A stretch of DNA of 64,000 bases, taken from DASRDS01 sp035569435. GTDB lineage: Bacteria; Gemmatimonadota; Gemmatimonadetes; Gemmatimonadales; Gemmatimonadaceae. The notes below the pieces were generated by a model that was given only the letters and a program-made list of their open reading frames with translations, ran no database searches and was not told the origin of the DNA. This document shows positions 15,791 through 22,815 of the stretch, piece by piece. The position numbers and the translations under genes are program-made. Position 1 is the first letter of the stretch; each line of letters opens with the position of its first letter. The stretch covers positions 5,243 to 69,242 of the forward strand of contig DATMNB010000195.1 of assembly GCA_035569435.1 (NCBI GenBank). Reading direction: 5' to 3'.

Positions 15791-15823
15791 CTGGACGCGA
15801 GCTTACACGAGCTTCGCGTCCAG
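15791..15823. terminator. hairpin between convergent padR and osmC
   Basis: CTGGACGCGAGCT pairs with AGCTTCGCGTCCAG, leaving one bulge and a short TACACG-type loop. It sits between the padR stop (15780) and osmC stop (15803) and overlaps the osmC 3' end. No long T-run follows on either strand, so it is a candidate bidirectional terminator only by position and stability. Confidence 0.45.
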
Positions 15824-16231
15824 CTCCAGGGCGACGTTGCCTTTCAGGGCTGCCGATACCGGGCAGCCCTCTTTCGTCGCCTGCGCCGCGGCCTGGAACT
15901 TGGCGGCATCGACGCCAGGGACGGTCGCACGGACGGTCAGCTTCATCGTCGTGATCTTGAACCCCGCGGCCTGCTTCTCGATCGTACACGCCGCGCTCGT
16001 CTCGACCCGCGTCGCCGGCGTTCCCGCCTGCTCGAGCGCGGCGCTCAGCGCCATGCTGTAACAGGCCGCTTCGGCGGCGGCGAGCAACTCTTCCGGATTC
16101 GACCCCGGACTCTGCTCGAACCGCGACCCAAACGAGTACGATCCCTGGACCGTGCCACTCTCCGCACGGTAGCTCCCCTTACCCTTCGCGAGGCCGCCTT
16201 CCCACACGGCCGTTGCATGACGTGTTGGCAT
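15803..16231 (-). CDS. osmC: OsmC-family peroxiredoxin
   Basis: 142 aa, full length for the OsmC subgroup, which detoxifies organic hydroperoxides using two cysteines. The two redox cysteines are visible in AAEAACYSMALSAAL (about residue 57) and KEGCPVSAAL (about residue 123). The N-terminal beta-rich part has HATAVWEGGLAKGKGSYRAE and FGSRFEQSPGSNPEELLAAA. Cytoplasmic, stress-related. The ATG follows TATATT by seven bases, so the mRNA is probably leaderless; the promoter lies at the 3' end of the YheT-type gene. Convergent with padR. Confidence 0.93.
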   Translation of the reverse strand: MPTRHATAVWEGGLAKGKGSYRAESGTVQGSYSFGSRFEQSPGSNPEELLAAAEAACYSMALSAALEQAGTPATRVETSAACTIEKQAAGFKITTMKLTVRATVPGVDAAKFQAAAQATKEGCPVSAALKGNVALELDAKLV

Positions 16232-16238
16232 GGGCGGA

Positions 16239-16244
16239 AATATA
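16239..16244 (-). promoter_or_regulatory. putative -10 box for leaderless osmC
   Basis: TATATT on the minus strand, seven bases upstream of the osmC ATG at 16231 and directly beyond the stop of the upstream gene (16246). No clear -35 element. Confidence 0.5.
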
Positions 16245-16245
16245 G

Positions 16246-17244
16246 CTACGCTGACATTGCCTCAGGCGCGCGGAGCGCGTGGGACAGGAAGCCCGCCACC
16301 CGCCGCTCGGCGTAATAGATGGGACGCCACGGGACCGTCCCACTGATGAACCCGACGTGTCCTCCCTCCGGGACGAACTCGATCGTCAGCGCCGGATTGA
16401 CGCGCCCCACGGCGCGCACGTCGTCGAGGACCGCCGGCGGCAGAAACGGATCGTCGACGGCACTGAGCAGCAATGTCGGCCGCCGAACGCCGCCCAGGAA
16501 GCGCAGCGCGCTCGACTGCGTGTAGTAGTCAGTCGCGTCCGCGAACCCGTGCAACGGCGCCGTCACGAGCTCATCGAAGTCGCGAATCGACCGCACCGCA
16601 TCGAGCCGCGCGCGATCGTAGAGATTGGGGTACTGCTCGAGTTTCGCGTACGCCTTGCGTTTGAGCGACTTCATGAAGCTCGCCTGATACACGCGCGCGA
16701 ACCCGCGGTCGATGTGATCGGCCCCGCGGTCCAGGTCAAACGGCACCGAGACCGCCACCGCCGCACGGATCGCGGCCGGCACCGCATCGCCGCGCTCGCC
16801 CAGGTACTTGAGCAGCACGTTGCCACCGAGCGAGAACCCCGCCATCACGAGCGGCGTGTTCGGGAACTCGCCCATGATGCGCTCGAGGGCGAAGGCGAGA
16901 TCGCCGGTCTCCCCCGAATGATAGAACCGCCGCGCGCGATTGAGCGTGCCGCCGCAGGACCGAAAGAGCACGAGATCGGCGCTCCAGCCGCGGCGGGCGA
17001 CTTCGGCCAGCGTGCCCTGCACGTAGTGCGACCGCACTGTCCCCTCGAGCCCGTGCAACAGCACCAGCCGCGGCCGATCCGCCGGCGCGTCGAGGCGCTC
17101 GATGTCGAGCACGTCGCCGTCGGGCGTATCCCACTGCTCGCGCCGCGTCGCAACCACCGGGATCCGCCGCACGAGCTTCCCCCAGATCGTACGCGCGTGT
17201 GCTCCGGGGACCCACCACGCGGGCCGATAGTGGACATCGTTCAT
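16246..17244 (-). CDS. alpha/beta hydrolase of the YheT family
   Basis: 332 aa from the ATG at 17244; a GTG at 17253 would add three residues but would touch the TACATT -10-like box at 17254-17259. Family landmarks: WWVPGAHARTIWGKL at the N-terminus, oxyanion region LLHGLEGTVRSHYVQG, FRSCGGTLNRARRFYHSGET, nucleophile elbow MAGFSLGGNVLLKYLGERGD, and C-terminal His in PEGGHVGFISG. YheT-type hydrolases (COG0429) are cytoplasmic esterases of uncertain physiological substrate. Divergent from the ArsC-like gene at 17300. No link to neighbours beyond the shared promoter region. Confidence 0.88.
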   Translation of the reverse strand: MNDVHYRPAWWVPGAHARTIWGKLVRRIPVVATRREQWDTPDGDVLDIERLDAPADRPRLVLLHGLEGTVRSHYVQGTLAEVARRGWSADLVLFRSCGGTLNRARRFYHSGETGDLAFALERIMGEFPNTPLVMAGFSLGGNVLLKYLGERGDAVPAAIRAAVAVSVPFDLDRGADHIDRGFARVYQASFMKSLKRKAYAKLEQYPNLYDRARLDAVRSIRDFDELVTAPLHGFADATDYYTQSSALRFLGGVRRPTLLLSAVDDPFLPPAVLDDVRAVGRVNPALTIEFVPEGGHVGFISGTVPWRPIYYAERRVAGFLSHALRAPEAMSA

Positions 17245-17299
17245 CGTTGACACAATGTAACCCAGGCGCTAGCCGGGTGATGTAGATTTCGGGCTCCCT

Positions 17300-17653
17300 A
17301 TGATGGAAGTCCAAGTTTTCGGTACAAAGAAAGATCCCGCCACCCGCTCCGCCCTTCGGTTCTTCGCCGAGCGCCGCATCAAGACGCACTTTGTCGACCT
17401 GCGCGAGCGCGCGGCGTCGCCGGGCGAGCTGCAGCGATTCGCCCAGAAATTCGGCGTGGCCGCACTGCTCGACCGCGATGGGAAGCGGTTCGCCGAGCGC
17501 GGGTTGCGCGCGGCGCAGTATTCGGACGTCCGGTGGCTCGACACGCTGGCCGACGATCCGATGCTCTTGCGCGTGCCCCTCGTGCGGTGGCAGCACAAGC
17601 TGACGATCGGGCCGGCCGAGGACACCTGGACGACGTGGGTGGCGGAAGGATGA
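17300..17653 (+). CDS. ArsC/Spx-like thioredoxin-fold protein lacking the catalytic cysteine
   Basis: 117 aa, the length of ArsC/Spx proteins. The start MEVQVFGTKKDPATRSALRF aligns with the ArsC pattern in which a cysteine-containing loop precedes TRxAL, but here no cysteine exists anywhere in the protein. Later parts fit the fold: HFVDLRERAASPGELQRFAQ, the RDGKRF segment, and a C-terminal MLLRVPLVRWQHKLTIGPAE in the place of the ArsC R-P-(I/L)-x motif. Arsenate reductase activity is therefore unlikely; a binding or regulatory role is possible. The stop overlaps the ABC-F start by 4 nt (ATGA). Confidence 0.75.
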   Translation: MMEVQVFGTKKDPATRSALRFFAERRIKTHFVDLRERAASPGELQRFAQKFGVAALLDRDGKRFAERGLRAAQYSDVRWLDTLADDPMLLRVPLVRWQHKLTIGPAEDTWTTWVAEG

Positions 17654-19578
17654 CGCAGCTCGCGATGAGCGGCGTCGGCGTGTCGTTTGGCGCGACGCGG
17701 CTGCTCGATGATGTCACGTTCACCGTCGGCGCCGGCGACAAGTGGGGCGTCGTCGGGCGGAATGGGTCTGGGAAGACCACGCTGTTCCGGCTCATCACCG
17801 GCGTCATGGAGCCGACACGCGGCCAGGTCACGCGCGTGGGCGGCTTACGGATCTCGCTGCTCGAGCAGCACCGCGATTTTGGCGGCGCGACGACGGTGTG
17901 GGAGGCGGCCGCGGGGTCGTTTGCCGAGCTGTTGGAGCTGGAGCAGTCGCTGGCGGACCAGGCGGCCGCGCTGGCGACGCACTCCGACGATGCGGCGCTC
18001 GCGCGCTACGGGCACGATCTCGAACGGTTCGAGCATGAAGGCGGCTATCAGATTGCCTCACGCGTCGACGCCGTGCTGCACGGGCTGGGGTTCGATCCCG
18101 CCGAGGCGCGGACGCGGCCGCTCGAGGCGCTGAGCGGCGGCGAGCGCGGGCGGCTCGGGTTGGCGCGGCAGCTCGTGACGCCGGCGGATGTGCTGCTCCT
18201 CGACGAGCCGACCAACCATCTCGATCTGGAGACGTCGCGCTGGTTGGAGCAGTACCTCGCCGAGACCGACGAGACTGTGATTCTAGTGAGCCACGACCGC
18301 GCCTTCCTGGCGGCGGTCGTCGATCACGTGCTGCACGTCGAGGGCGGGACGGCGACGGCGTACACGGGGGGCTACGAGGCGTTTGTCATGCAACGGGCCG
18401 AGCGGCGCCTCTCGCTGCAGCGGTCGGTCGACAAGCAGCGGAAGGTGATCGCCAACGAGGAAGACTACATTCGGCGCAACATTGCCGGGCAGAACACCAA
18501 ACAGGCTAAGGGGCGGCGCAAGAAGTTGGAGCGGCTCCCGCGACTGAGTGCGCCGCCCGGCGAGGATGGGGCGATGGCGCTGCGGCTCGACGTCGCCGAG
18601 CGGGGCGGGGACCAGGTCGTGTCAGCCGAAAAGGTGCGGATCACCGTCGACGACCGGGTGCTCGTCGATGACGTGACCGCGTGGGTCACGCGCGGGGATC
18701 GGGTCGGGATCATCGGGCCCAACGGGGCCGGGAAGTCGACGTTTCTGCGCGCGCTCGTCGGTGAACACCCGGTCGACGCGGGGGTGCTGCGGATCGGCGG
18801 GTCGATCCGGGTCGCGCACTACCGACAGGACATGGGGCAGGTGCCGCTCGATCGCACCCTCTACGAGGTGATCAACGATTTGCGGCCCCTCTGGACACGG
18901 GGGCAGATCCAGTCGCATCTGGGGCGATTTGGGTTTTCCGGTGACGAGGCGCAGCGGCGGGCCGATTCCCTCTCGGGTGGCGAGCGGGCGCGCGTGGCGT
19001 TGGCGATCATGATGCTCGAGGGGGCGAACCTGCTCATCCTCGATGAGCCGACGAATCACCTCGACGTGGAGTCGATCGAGGCGTTGGAGGATGCCGTCGA
19101 GCGGTATCCGGGGACGGTCTTGCTCGTGAGCCACGACCGGGCGTTGTTGCGGGCGTTGGCGACGCGGGTGTGGGTGCTCGACGCGCAGCGGATCGGGGTG
19201 TTTGACGGGACGTTTGCCGAGTGGGAGGAGTACGGCGAGGATCGCGCGCGTGCGGCGGCCGCCGCGGCCGCCGAGGCGGCGCAGGCCGCGGCTCGCCGCA
19301 AAGTGCAGGCGAAGCCCGCTCCTGCCCCCGCCGCCGTGCGGACAAACGGCGAGCGCGCCACGCGGGCCGCGCGGCGGGCGGCCGAGGTGGCGGAAGCACG
19401 GGTGGCGGATGCCGAGGCCGTGGTCAATCGGTTGACGGCCGAGGCGGCGGATCCGGAGCTGTACGCGACGCCGGAAGGGGCCGCGCGCGGGGCACGGATC
19501 GGCGCCGATCTCGACCGGGCGCGCCAGGCGCTCGATGCCGCGCTCGAGGCGTGGGCGGCGGCCACCGAAATCACGTGA
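17650..19578 (+). CDS. ABC-F family ATPase (Uup/EttA-like)
   Basis: 642 aa starting at the ATG in the ATGA overlap with the ArsC-like gene; earlier in-frame codons belong to shadow translation. Two ABC domains: first with GRNGSGKTT, LSGGERGRLGLARQL and LLLDEPTNHLDLE; second with GPNGAGKST, LSGGERARVALAIMM and LLILDEPTNHLDVE. The interdomain linker is charged (DKQRKVIANEEDYIRRNIAG, then KQAKGRRKKLERLPRL), as needed to reach the peptidyl-tRNA in ribosome-bound ABC-F proteins. The last ~95 residues form a coiled coil like the Uup C-terminal domain. There are no membrane spans. Likely role: ribosome-associated translation factor or resistance protein. Confidence 0.9.
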   Translation: MTQLAMSGVGVSFGATRLLDDVTFTVGAGDKWGVVGRNGSGKTTLFRLITGVMEPTRGQVTRVGGLRISLLEQHRDFGGATTVWEAAAGSFAELLELEQSLADQAAALATHSDDAALARYGHDLERFEHEGGYQIASRVDAVLHGLGFDPAEARTRPLEALSGGERGRLGLARQLVTPADVLLLDEPTNHLDLETSRWLEQYLAETDETVILVSHDRAFLAAVVDHVLHVEGGTATAYTGGYEAFVMQRAERRLSLQRSVDKQRKVIANEEDYIRRNIAGQNTKQAKGRRKKLERLPRLSAPPGEDGAMALRLDVAERGGDQVVSAEKVRITVDDRVLVDDVTAWVTRGDRVGIIGPNGAGKSTFLRALVGEHPVDAGVLRIGGSIRVAHYRQDMGQVPLDRTLYEVINDLRPLWTRGQIQSHLGRFGFSGDEAQRRADSLSGGERARVALAIMMLEGANLLILDEPTNHLDVESIEALEDAVERYPGTVLLVSHDRALLRALATRVWVLDAQRIGVFDGTFAEWEEYGEDRARAAAAAAAEAAQAAARRKVQAKPAPAPAAVRTNGERATRAARRAAEVAEARVADAEAVVNRLTAEAADPELYATPEGAARGARIGADLDRARQALDAALEAWAAATEIT

Positions 19579-19586
19579 GGCGTCCA

Positions 19587-19979
19587 ATGGCATCACCGCG
19601 GTCCATCGTCATGCTGCTCATGCTGTTTATGCTGGTCTTTGCCGCCGCAGCGCCGGGCGCGGGGGCGCAGGGGATGGACAGCACGCATCACGACACGGCC
19701 GCGGCCCGGCGGTTCGTGGAAAAGGGCGATGCGGCCATGGCCGCCCACGCGCCCGACTCTGCGCGTGCGGCCTATGAAAAGGCCATCCAGTACGACGCCG
19801 ACGACATCGATGCGATCCTCAAGATGGCCACGATCCTGATCGACGAGGGCCACGGCGGCTACGCCCGCGACCTGTTGACGTTCGCCCTGAAACGGCATCC
19901 CACCGATCCCCGGCTGCTGCACTACCACTACGTGCGCCGCGGCGCCGACACCACGGGCGCGGCGACAGTCGGCCCCTGA
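19587..19979 (+). CDS. small exported protein with TPR-like repeats
   Basis: 130 aa from the ATG at 19587; upstream in-frame codons overlap the ABC-F gene. A signal peptide (MASPRSIVMLLMLFMLVFAA, cleavage near APGAGAQG) is followed by helices with the TPR pattern: AARRFVEKGDAAMAAHAPDS, ARAAYEKAIQYDADDIDAIL and MATILIDEGHGGYARDLLTFALKRHPTDPR. It probably mediates protein contacts in the periplasm. It starts nine bases after the ABC-F stop, so it is likely co-transcribed, although functional connection is not evident. Confidence 0.78.
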   Translation: MASPRSIVMLLMLFMLVFAAAAPGAGAQGMDSTHHDTAAARRFVEKGDAAMAAHAPDSARAAYEKAIQYDADDIDAILKMATILIDEGHGGYARDLLTFALKRHPTDPRLLHYHYVRRGADTTGAATVGP

Positions 19980-20029
19980 CGGCCTTGTCCCGGCCTTTCG
20001 CCGGGCGGCAATTGGCAGCATCATAGCGG

Positions 20030-22048
20030 ATGCTCATACTCGCCGCCTCGCTCCTCCTGCTCGGCCTTCCCGCCGCATCCGACACCGTCCCGACCGTCCA
20101 CGGGATCGACCCCGCGAACCTCGATACGACCTGCGCGCCATGCCAGGATTTCTATCAGTTCGCCACAGGTGGATGGACCAAGACGCATCCGATCCCGGCG
20201 GCGTTCCCGAGGTGGGGAAGCTTCGACGAGCTCGCCGAGCGTAACCGCCTGGTCCTGCGCGAAGTCCTGGACGTGGCCGTGCGTGACACCGCGTCCGCCA
20301 AGGCGCCGAGCACGCGCAAGGTCGGCGTCTTCTACGCCAGTTGCATGGATTCGACGGGCGCCGAGGCCGATGGCCTGCAACCGCTCAAGCCGGAGCTCGA
20401 TCGGATCGCCGCGATGACGACGCTGACGAGTCTCCGCGCCGAGTCGGCGCGACTCCAACGACTGGGGATCCCAGCGCCGTTTGGGTTCGCGATCCAGCCC
20501 GATCTCAAGCACAGCCGCCAGGAAGCGCTGTATGTCGCGCAGGGCGGCCTCGGCCTCCCCGACCGGGACTACTACACCAAGACCGACTCGGCGTCAGCCG
20601 GGATCCGGGCGCAGTACGCGGCGCACGTCGGCCGTCTGCTGACACTCGGCGGCATGGAGCCCGCCGACGCGCGCGCCGCGGCCGATAAGATTCTTGGCCT
20701 AGAAACGACGCTGGCGAGAGCGTCGATGACGCGCGTCGAGCGGCGCGATCCGTACAACACGTATCACAAGATGACGCTGGCCGGCGCCGACTCGGTCACG
20801 CCCCATCTCGACTGGCGCGCCTGGATGGATGATGTCGGCGCCGCGCGGCAGCCCGCGCTCATCGTCAATCAACCCAAGTTCTTTTCGGCGCTCGACTCGC
20901 TGCTCGTCGCGGTGCCCGTCGATGCCTGGCGGCTGTATTTCCGGTTTCATCTGCTGGACACCGCCTCGCCCACGCTCGACTCGGCGTTCGTCAATGAGAA
21001 CTTCCGCTTTGAGCAGGTGCTCTCCGGCACACCGGCCATGCTCCCGCGCTGGCAGCGGTGCCTGCGCGCGACCGATGGCGCGATGGGCGAAGCGCTCGGG
21101 CAGGCCTATGTCACCCGGACGTTCTCGCCCGCCGCGCGGGCCCGGGCGCGCGCACTGGTCAAGAATCTGGAAGGGGTCCTGCGCGACGACCTGCGCACGC
21201 TTGCGTGGATGACGCCCACCACCCGGCGCCGCGCGATCGCCAAGCTCGATGCGTTCGCCGAGAAGATCGGCTATCCCGACAAGTGGCGCGACTATACGGC
21301 GCTCACCGTGCGGCACGGGCCGTACGTCACCAACTGGCTGGCGGCGCGGGCATTCGATGTCGAGCGCCGGATCCGCAAGCTGGGGCGCCCCGTCGACCGG
21401 ACCGAGTGGACGATGACGCCGCCGACCGTCAACGCGTACTACAACAGCACGATGAACGAGATCGTGTTTCCGGCGGGGATCCTCCAGCCGCCGTTCTTCG
21501 ACCCGCTCGCGGACGACGCGGTCAACTACGGGGGGATCGGCGCGGTCATCGGCCACGAGATGACGCACGGGTTCGACGACCAGGGGCGGAAGTCAGACGG
21601 CGAGGGCAACCTCCGCGACTGGTGGACCACCGAGGACGCGACGCAGTACACCGAGCGCGCCGAGCGTGTGGCCACGCAGTTCGACGGCTACGTCGCGGTG
21701 GATTCGGTCCACGTCAACGGGAAGCTCACGCTCGGCGAGGATATCGCCGATCTGGGCGGGGTCAAGATCGCCTACGCGGCGATGGAGCGCGCGCTGGCCG
21801 GGAAGCCACGGACCAAGATCGGGGGCTTTACGCCGGAGCAGCGGTTCTTTCTCAGCTGGGGGCAGATCTGGCGGCAGAATATCCGGCCGGCGTTTGCGCG
21901 GACGTTGGCGCTCACGGATCCGCATGCGCCGAGCCATTGGCGCGTCAATGGACCGCTGTCCAACCTGCCGGAGTTCGCCGCCGCGTGGGGGTGCAAGCCG
22001 GGCGACCCGATGGTGCGGCCACCCGAGGTGCGGGCCGAGATCTGGTGA
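20030..22048 (+). CDS. M13-family zinc endopeptidase, second copy
   Basis: 672 aa, exported (signal MLILAASLLLLGLPAASD). It shares the hallmark DTTCAPCQDFYQFATGGW with the copy at 3265-5337. The catalytic region shows NAYYNSTMNEIVFPAGILQP and HEMTH within VIGHEMTHGFDDQGRKSDGE. The third-ligand motif reads LTLGEDIADLGGVK, with Asp following Glu where the first copy has Asn (GENIAD). All zinc ligands are kept, so it should be active. C-terminal tail DPMVRPPEVRAEIW. It is convergent with the CPBP gene, with a 6-nt gap. The two copies probably arose by old duplication. Confidence 0.92.
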   Translation: MLILAASLLLLGLPAASDTVPTVHGIDPANLDTTCAPCQDFYQFATGGWTKTHPIPAAFPRWGSFDELAERNRLVLREVLDVAVRDTASAKAPSTRKVGVFYASCMDSTGAEADGLQPLKPELDRIAAMTTLTSLRAESARLQRLGIPAPFGFAIQPDLKHSRQEALYVAQGGLGLPDRDYYTKTDSASAGIRAQYAAHVGRLLTLGGMEPADARAAADKILGLETTLARASMTRVERRDPYNTYHKMTLAGADSVTPHLDWRAWMDDVGAARQPALIVNQPKFFSALDSLLVAVPVDAWRLYFRFHLLDTASPTLDSAFVNENFRFEQVLSGTPAMLPRWQRCLRATDGAMGEALGQAYVTRTFSPAARARARALVKNLEGVLRDDLRTLAWMTPTTRRRAIAKLDAFAEKIGYPDKWRDYTALTVRHGPYVTNWLAARAFDVERRIRKLGRPVDRTEWTMTPPTVNAYYNSTMNEIVFPAGILQPPFFDPLADDAVNYGGIGAVIGHEMTHGFDDQGRKSDGEGNLRDWWTTEDATQYTERAERVATQFDGYVAVDSVHVNGKLTLGEDIADLGGVKIAYAAMERALAGKPRTKIGGFTPEQRFFLSWGQIWRQNIRPAFARTLALTDPHAPSHWRVNGPLSNLPEFAAAWGCKPGDPMVRPPEVRAEIW

Positions 22049-22054
22049 GCGCCG

Positions 22055-22792
22055 CTAGGCGGTGAGCACGAGGACGTCGTACAGCGCGTGCGTCCAGGCG
22101 GTGATCCCAAAGCCGCGCAGGAGATAGACGACGCTGAACGCGACGCCGCCCAGGAGTCGAAACAGAAACGAATCGAGCCTGAGCGGGTCGCCGTAGGGGC
22201 CGATGTAGTGGAACGCCGAGAAGATCGTGGCCGAGATGATGACGGCGACCGTGCCCGCGGTGGCGCGTTTCCAGCCGAGGAGTCGCTCGCCGAGGGCGGC
22301 GATGCCTGAGACGAGGATCACGCGGAACAGCAGTTCCTCGTAGATCCCCGCGCCGAGCGCGAGCATGATGCGTGTGGCGAGGGCGGAGTGGGCGAGCGGA
22401 CCGCCGCCCACGATCGCCAATCTCAGGTGCAGGATGTTGGCGGTGATTGTGCCGATGACGGTGCCGAACACGGCCGCCAGCAGGCAGGATTCGGCGAGCA
22501 TCCCGACGAACACGGCAGGCACGAGGCGGCCGCCGGAGCGGAGATCCCGGGCCACGAGCCAGATGGCCGGGCCGATGACGGCCACGGCAAAAGCGATCGG
22601 CTCGTACCGTCCAAAGACGGCGAAGAAGGCTTCCTGGAGGAGGACGTCGGCACCGTTGCGCACGCCGCCCGTCGTGGTGCGGGAGAGTGTGGTCGCCAGC
22701 CCCTGGTAGGCGATGAGCAGGGGCATGGCGAAGAGGAGACTGTATCGCGGGGCGCGCGTATCAGACCAATATGACGATCGTCGGGTAGGCAC
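22055..22792 (-). CDS. CPBP family intramembrane glutamic endopeptidase
   Basis: 245 aa from a GTG at 22792, which sits six bases after a TATATT box; upstream in-frame codons are shadow. Multi-pass membrane protein with the CPBP (CAAX protease/bacteriocin-processing) motifs: EELLFRVIL (motif 1, EExxxR), FSAFHYIG (motif 2, FxxxH) and a final WTHALYDVLV (motif 3, H). The N-terminus YWSDTRAPRYSLLFAMPLLI is a typical cytoplasmic lead-in. Bacterial members serve in peptide modification or immunity, but many are uncharacterised. Divergent from the outer-membrane protein gene with only 23 bp between start codons. Confidence 0.87.
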   Translation of the reverse strand: MPTRRSSYWSDTRAPRYSLLFAMPLLIAYQGLATTLSRTTTGGVRNGADVLLQEAFFAVFGRYEPIAFAVAVIGPAIWLVARDLRSGGRLVPAVFVGMLAESCLLAAVFGTVIGTITANILHLRLAIVGGGPLAHSALATRIMLALGAGIYEELLFRVILVSGIAALGERLLGWKRATAGTVAVIISATIFSAFHYIGPYGDPLRLDSFLFRLLGGVAFSVVYLLRGFGITAWTHALYDVLVLTA

Positions 22793-22798
22793 GGCAGC

Positions 22799-22808
22799 AA
22801 TATAGAAT
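22799..22808. promoter_or_regulatory. overlapping divergent -10 boxes
   Basis: Minus-strand TATATT (22799-22804) lies six bases before the GTG at 22792. Plus-strand TAGAAT (22803-22808) lies seven bases before the GTG at 22816. The boxes overlap by two bases, so only one promoter can be occupied at a time. Both transcripts would be leaderless. Confidence 0.5.
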
Positions 22809-22815
22809 TCGACGC

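Noticed and set aside
16246..17244. YheT-type protein as a polyhydroxyalkanoate depolymerase
   Set aside because: The N-terminal and HSGE motifs are those of YheT hydrolases, and no PHA genes are adjacent.
19979..20030. Weak hairpin CCCGGC/GCCGGG between the TPR gene and second M13 gene
   Set aside because: Six-base stem without a T-run, common by chance at this GC content.
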